Shown here: piece by piece, positions 58,971 through 64,000 of the stretch | How the letters are laid out: the number at the start of each line of letters is the position of its first letter | Position numbering within the stretch: position 1 is the stretch's first letter | NCBI GenBank assembly: GCA_003342895.1 | Contig: PTFA01000159.1 | Span: 496,001 to 560,000 of the forward strand | Direction of reading: 5' to 3' | Length of the DNA stretch: 64,000 nucleotides | DNA from: Casuarius casuarius | Lineage: Eukaryota; Chordata; Aves; Casuariiformes; Casuariidae | Notes under the pieces: generated by a model | The model's database searches: none | Seen by the model: the letters and a program-made list of their open reading frames with translations, nothing else | Told to the model about the DNA's origin: nothing | Made by a program: the position numbers and the translations under genes

Positions 58971-61900
58971 AACCACCCTTTTCTCCTCCTGCTTTGTACA
59001 GTAGCCAGCCTGGTAAAAGGATTCAGGTTCAGACAGAGGGGTGGGTTGCTTAAATTATTTTTCATTCTAATTCTCTGGACAACGTAAAATCTGATTTTTG
59101 TCTGCCTTTTGTTCCCATGAAGAGATTGTGAAATAAAAAATTGATGGGCTGAGAACCGGGCCTGCAACCAACGGTCTCCCATAAACAGCAAGGGCAGGGG
59201 CAGTAGCAACAAAGGACTGAACTCTCTGCAACCTTGTTCATCTCTCTACCACTATCAGTCACACCTCTGGTGCAGTGATAAAATCAGGGCTGACAGCAGC
59301 AGCAAAGTACTGAAACTGGGAGAGGGTTTCAGCTATTAGGATAAGTTCATATTTGCCTTTTTGCATGTTTTCTTATGTGGATACAGATCCAGAGCCTAAC
59401 TGGAGGAGCTGTCAGAGAATGTAAGCTGATTGGGTTTTCCATGGGCTTAGAGGGACTTTGCTTCTGCTTAGTGAATAGTAGCATGCCACAAAAATCATCA
59501 TGCGCTAAGTCGTAGGCGTACAAGTAGCTGGGATTTGCTCTGTTTCAGTGCTTCCCTATGATGCCATAACTTTAAGGTAATGAAAAGCTGTTGACTCTGT
59601 TTTCCTCAGGGATGTTCTTTCTGTGCCACAAAGGTCCTTACTGGTGGGGGAACAGGCTCGTATTGCTTCTCTGTACCAGCAGTAAGAGATTGAGTCTTGC
59701 ATGTAGTCCTTTATATTCTCCTTTCTGCCAAGTGTGATGGGTATTGTTTTTTCGAAAGGGGGGATTTGTTCTTTTGACTGATTCTTTCTTCAATGTGTGG
59801 CTTCTCTACTTTGCTTCTTCCTCAGTTTACTGTTAATCCTCATGTATTTTAATCTTTCCTTCCTCAGGGGAAGGATGACTTGTACCTTTTTTTCTTTTTT
59901 TCTTCACTGCTTCTACAAATTGCTGTACCCTGGACAAAACTGATGTGCAGTTTTATGTCTCACATCTCTCTTATGAAGACTCAGCAGGTATGCTTGCAAA
60001 ACCCTGTCTTTTGTACAGTTGAGTTCTCCATGCATGCTACCAGAGCAAGTAAGAAAGTATTGTGAGATAGTATGCAAAATGCCTTCTCTGGCTATAGAAA
60101 ATTTCTGCAAATCCTACAGGCAGCTTCTTCAGTCTGCTGTGGTCACTGCTCATACGCAAGAATGATTCACAGATGCCAAAATGGGAATAAAATATCGTTT
60201 CTGGTGACTCATTTCTTAGTAACTTAGACTGTATAAGACAGTCTTCTGGAGCTTAATTGTGACTTGAGCCTCAGTTAAGGAACACCTTTTAATTGGTTTC
60301 TTTGGGACTTCAAAAGTATTTTCTGAATTTAATTTTTGAATTGGGAACAAACGCTATATGATTTTGTGGACGCTTAATAGACATATTCTAGAACGTCTGC
60401 AAAAATGAATAATTCTGTAGTTTGTGCCATCCTGTAATAATTCTCCACACATTTATATTTGTCTGTTTTCTTTTGTATTTTTCCCTCTAGTAAAAAATTT
60501 TCTCTTTGGCTGGATGTGGCTTTTCCATACAGGTGTCAAATATAAAAGTTTCAATCTCTTCTTTCCAGAGAAGAGCTGGGAGACCAGTTAAGACAGCTGG
60601 AGAAGAGAGTCACACAATACACTCAGGCAGTTTTCCACAGGCCATCAGGAAGTGCTCTGAGAGGCACTGAAGGAACACAGATCAGTTTGAAAATCTCTGG
60701 CATATTATGTCTGGATATGGTGTCTATCTTCTTTTCCATCTTAAACAGTTGCGATTCCATTAAAAGTCAGTGCGCTTCCTAGCAGAAGTGGTTGCATTTC
60801 AAAAATGAGAGAAACGATTGCTGTGTGCAGTTGGTAGATGAGTCTGTAATGTGCTCTGGGATTCTTTTCCATGCTGTAAATTCAAATTACATCTCATCAT
60901 GTGCCTAGTTAAAAAACAGAATATGTCACAATAGAGAAAGAGAAAACCAGGGACAGATTGTGATCCTGTTGGCAATTATGTAAGTCTAGACCACTTCACC
61001 GTCATTTCTTATCCCAGGATAAATGAGAACAGGGTGGGGGGTCTTTGGGGAAAAGAGCTAACAAACAAACAACCCAAACTCATATGGCACAAATTATGAT
61101 AGCACTTCTTATATTTCAAGCATTTAAAGACTGAAAGCAGAGGCAAATACATAAATCTAATCTAAATAATAGTGGAAACGAGTCACAGTTCTGGTAAGAG
61201 AATTGGTCATGTCCTATTTGGTTTTTGATATGGTTTCTTTTAAATCTATTTCTACCACTGCCTGTTGCACATCACATTCTTTGCACACTGTAAGACTTCC
61301 ATGATGACTTGGTACCATGGGACAAATACTAGAAAATCAAGTGTGGGAGTGAGACTGTGCTCATGCTCTACCTATGCTGTTGTGTACCTAGAACCCCAAG
61401 TGTGGGATAAGAAAAGGAATTTACTCTTACTTTGAATAAGTGTTCACACTTGCTGAACAAATAAAAATGTCAAATATTTATTACCTTTTAATAAGAATTG
61501 TCATGAAATGTCCCAGAACATTGTCATGAAGTACAAAGTGAACTTATTTTAATTCCAAGTAGTAATGAGGGATGTGGAGACCTGATGTAATGTCAGAGCA
61601 TAAATCTAACTACATCACTGGATAGTATCAAAAATTGTAGTAAGAACATTTTCCTTCTCTCTTTCCCATCTTTTTTTAATCTCTTTTATTGAGTCTACTT
61701 TATTTTTTACAAGCCATGGTGTATTTAAATAGAGCATATGTAATGAATTTTTGTGTAGCAGTCTATATTATTGCTATGAATGAAATTACAAGTTTCTTAC
61801 TGTTGTCTCGGAAATGAGTGTGTTACTGCTCCTGGGCATTTTGGTGGCGAAAAGCCATTATAATGGCATCAGCAATGAGCCCTGATGCTTTACAAAAGGA

Positions 61901-62173
61901 AGTGATGAAAACTTTCTTGTCATGTTTAAGCAGCAGGGGAATTTAGGTATATTCCAGAATGCAATTATTCAGCTTGGCTCATAGCCGAGACAGTGAGACT
62001 AACCGTGTGTTTAATCTTATGAAAAGATGGCACGGGATCTTTAATGACCATGTTTTGTCAGGATCTTAGATTTATGATGTCTCTAAAAGACAGTTCTTGT
62101 GGTGCCGTGTTCAAAAGACGTAATTAAAAAATCCATAATTCTTCTGAGTTTTGTTTTGGCTTGTCTTTTTCAG

Positions 62174-62481
62174 AGATGTACATTTATTCTGTTTTATTCC
62201 TAATCTGTTCAGTGCAGCCTTGTGATGTCGGAGAGCCAGTCTTGGGAGGAAGCAGCTGGTCCGACCCCATGCCATCCATTGATGGGGAGGCTGTTTCCCT
62301 AGCAACAGAAACTAGGAGAAACCAAAGAACAGCTCTTTCCCTGTTCATGTTTCCTTTTCACTCAGTGTTACATGCACTCATTAGCTTCTTAGGAAGAATC
62401 ATACAGCTACTATCAACCCAGACTAGAGCTAAATGGAACAGTGTAAATGTCACCACAGCTTTCAAGGTTGTGAGCGTCTGA
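62174..62481 (+). other. acceptor-led open frame, possible terminal exon
   Basis: GCTTGTCTTTTTCAG (ending 62173) is a good splice-acceptor-like site. From the ATG at 62176 a frame runs to a stop at 62481, starting with a hydrophobic stretch (MYIYSVLFLICSV) that could pass for a signal sequence. No domain or family is recognised, no donor is needed for a last exon, and a canonical polyadenylation signal was not confirmed nearby. Most likely chance, but it is one of two acceptor-led frames worth testing. Confidence 0.15.
62293..62306 (-). promoter_or_regulatory. RFX X-box-like site
   Basis: Read on the minus strand the site is GTTGCTAGGGAAAC, very near the RFX family X-box (two inverted half-sites, GTTGCC/GGYAAC type). 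One half is perfect and the other has one mismatch. RFX proteins act at promoters and enhancers of ciliary and immune genes. No target gene is visible here. Confidence 0.4.
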
Positions 62482-62484
62482 AGC

Positions 62485-64000
62485 CTGCTGCTATCAACAT
62501 TAGTTTTGTATTGAAAAGTATTAACAAAGTAGGATATTTTTTCCCCTTTAGGAATTATTCATGGTGCTGTATCAAAACAAAGAAGTGAGGAAAAAGAGTA
62601 GAAATTGCCACACAGCTTTGCCTCATGTTCTGTGGAGAATGTATTTGTATGCAAGACTGCAGTTTAAAGGGAAATGGTATGCCACTCAGATAGGGTTTTA
62701 GAGCTGGCGCACATGGTACAGCATATCCTTTTTAATCATGCTCCTGAAATTGCTGGAGTTCCTCAGGAAAAAGAGAAGTTCGGAGACAAGTAAAGGAGAC
62801 AACAGCCATGTTGACAAAGGGAGTTGATAGTGTACATGCTCTGGTGTTTTCATGCCTGTGTGAATAAGACCTTTGCTTTCTGGTCTGTGTTGTGCTACAC
62901 CCTCATATAAACTTTTACCCAGGATTCTACCCTTTCTTTGACATTTCGCATATGTTTTTCCCTTGCAATGTCTTAGTGAAAATGACAGCACAAATTGCAT
63001 GGCAGTGGTAAAAAAGAGTTCAGAACTTGTTTAACTGCGGGGAAGGGACTATGGATATATTCTGCTTGGTTTGAGAAACGCTCCATTTATTGTTTTCTAA
63101 TATCAGGGTTAATAAATATGGAAATGAAGCCAAAACAGGGCACTGAATAAATACTAAAATAGTAAGTCAGCAGTACATAGGACGGAATTCTTAGTTCATG
63201 CTTGTGCAAAATATTTGTCTGAGTAATTGAATTCATTATTTCATAAAGTAAAAATATTTTTTTCTAAAATAGCATTATCACAAAGAAATGCTGAAGTTCC
63301 AAGCATTCTCTGATATGGAGAAGAGCTGCTCTTTTGTTAGAGTGAAAATATTAGTACCTGGCTGTCTGTGTAATAGGGTGTACATGCTTCCTCCATTCCA
63401 TAGTAGCCTTGTCTTACTAAAGCAGAAGTGGTCCTTACTTTGCATTCAGGTACCAGTTCAGAGGGAATGTGCTCTTTCCTCTTATACAAGCTCTGTGATA
63501 CTCTGCTTGCACCACCTGAGAACTGACCCAAACTGAGAGAAGCGCTGCACGTTTAGGCAGGTTGGATTCCTTTGCAAGTTATGCTGGTAACTGGTAGAAG
63601 CCTGAAAACTGCTATTGTAGAGGTATGACTGAATTTAGCATTACTGTCAGATGCTAAATATAGAGAGATTTGGGCCTCAACTGATGCAGCTTGATAGGGT
63701 TTTAGAAGTGGCTAGAGTGAGTTGGAGCAACTAAGGGACTTGCATAAAAAGTCTTTGTGACGTGAGCCTGGTTCAATAGGCCAAATCCAGTAGGTCTAGT
63801 TTGAGTGCATCAGAGATCAACACATTTTTAAAATTCAGACTGAATTCCTCCTGATTCCTGGGGTAGCCTAAAATTCTGGGCAGACTGTGGGATGTTGCCG
63901 ACTGACCAGGTAGCATGAAACAGAGGAAATATACACAGATTTCCAGAGCATAAGTGTTAAGAAAAGAAAATCTTCATTAATAAACTGAACAAACAAAACA
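62485..64000. other. noncoding stretch
   Basis: No gene seen. The 100-codon minus-strand frame at 62698-63000 and overlapping frames at 63288-63536 have no recognisable domain. Confidence 0.65.

Larger units (their letters stand above)
55550..62165. other. AT-rich noncoding stretch
   Basis: No gene supported. Frames of up to 110 codons (for example 57669-58001 plus) have no known domain. A GA microsatellite lies at 56770-56782 and a TA/A-rich block at 58929-58970. The segment 57040-57600 is somewhat GC-richer and looks unique. Confidence 0.65.

Noticed and set aside
59810..59870. MIR core at CTTCCTCAGTTTACTG
   Set aside because: The match is limited to one short pyrimidine-rich word.
1..64000. 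tRNA, rRNA, snRNA genes, CRISPR arrays, bacterial or viral genes
   Set aside because: No cloverleaf with A/B boxes, no conserved small-RNA words, no regularly spaced repeats, and no viral or bacterial protein motifs were seen in the window.

Overview
The window looks like noncoding nuclear DNA from an amniote, most likely a bird or another archosaur. The evidence is an AT-rich background, sparse and short simple repeats, no young SINE, LINE or LTR copy that I can recognise, and scattered, heavily decayed MIR/L2-type and 'CATTGAAGTCAATGGG'-type repeats of the kind shared by birds, crocodilians and turtles. The low repeat load favours a bird. That these old repeats are still readable would suit a slowly evolving bird lineage, but this is an inference. 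No species or locus can be named. Three isolated N bases (21907, 41309, 54505) point to a draft assembly.

No protein-coding gene can be supported. The open frames are short (143 codons at most), overlap on both strands, lack known domains and fit chance in AT-rich vertebrate DNA. The window is therefore either a large intron or an intergenic gene desert. It has no tRNA, rRNA, CRISPR array or operon structure, and bacterial-style features do not apply.

Layout. 1-21.7 kb: AT-rich single-copy-looking DNA with a MIR-like relic near 4.2 kb, a FOX/nuclear-receptor motif cluster near 10.6 kb, a 20-bp duplication at 13.2 kb and a decayed triplicate of a ~45-bp unit at 14.2 kb. 21.8-22.0 kb: a minus-strand fragment resembling the C-terminal end of an SGNH/GDSL esterase-like transposon protein. 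23.7-24.3 kb: the one clear CpG island, followed at 24.97-25.12 kb by a minus-strand frame behind an acceptor-like site. 25.2-34.2 kb: noncoding, with three ancient amniote repeat fragments within 1.5 kb (27.7-29.2 kb) and several small tandem duplications. 34.3-40.4 kb: a Z-DNA-prone near-palindrome, two MIR-like relics, homeodomain-motif-rich stretches and a weaker GC/CpG patch at 39.3-39.5 kb. 40-53 kb: noncoding, with a perfect 23-bp inverted repeat at 44.45 kb and three MIR-like relics, all in the same orientation, between 48.9 and 51.8 kb. 53.7-64 kb: a TA/TG-rich microsatellite block, an L2/MIR-type tail at 55.4 kb and an RFX X-box-like site at 62.3 kb.

No set of genes working together can be described. 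If the window has a function, it is probably in its regulatory DNA and possibly in a long noncoding RNA starting at the CpG island. I found no convincing new biological system. The items most worth testing are the CpG island with its splice-donor-like site, the esterase-like fossil, the acceptor-led frame at 25.0 kb and the X-box-like site.
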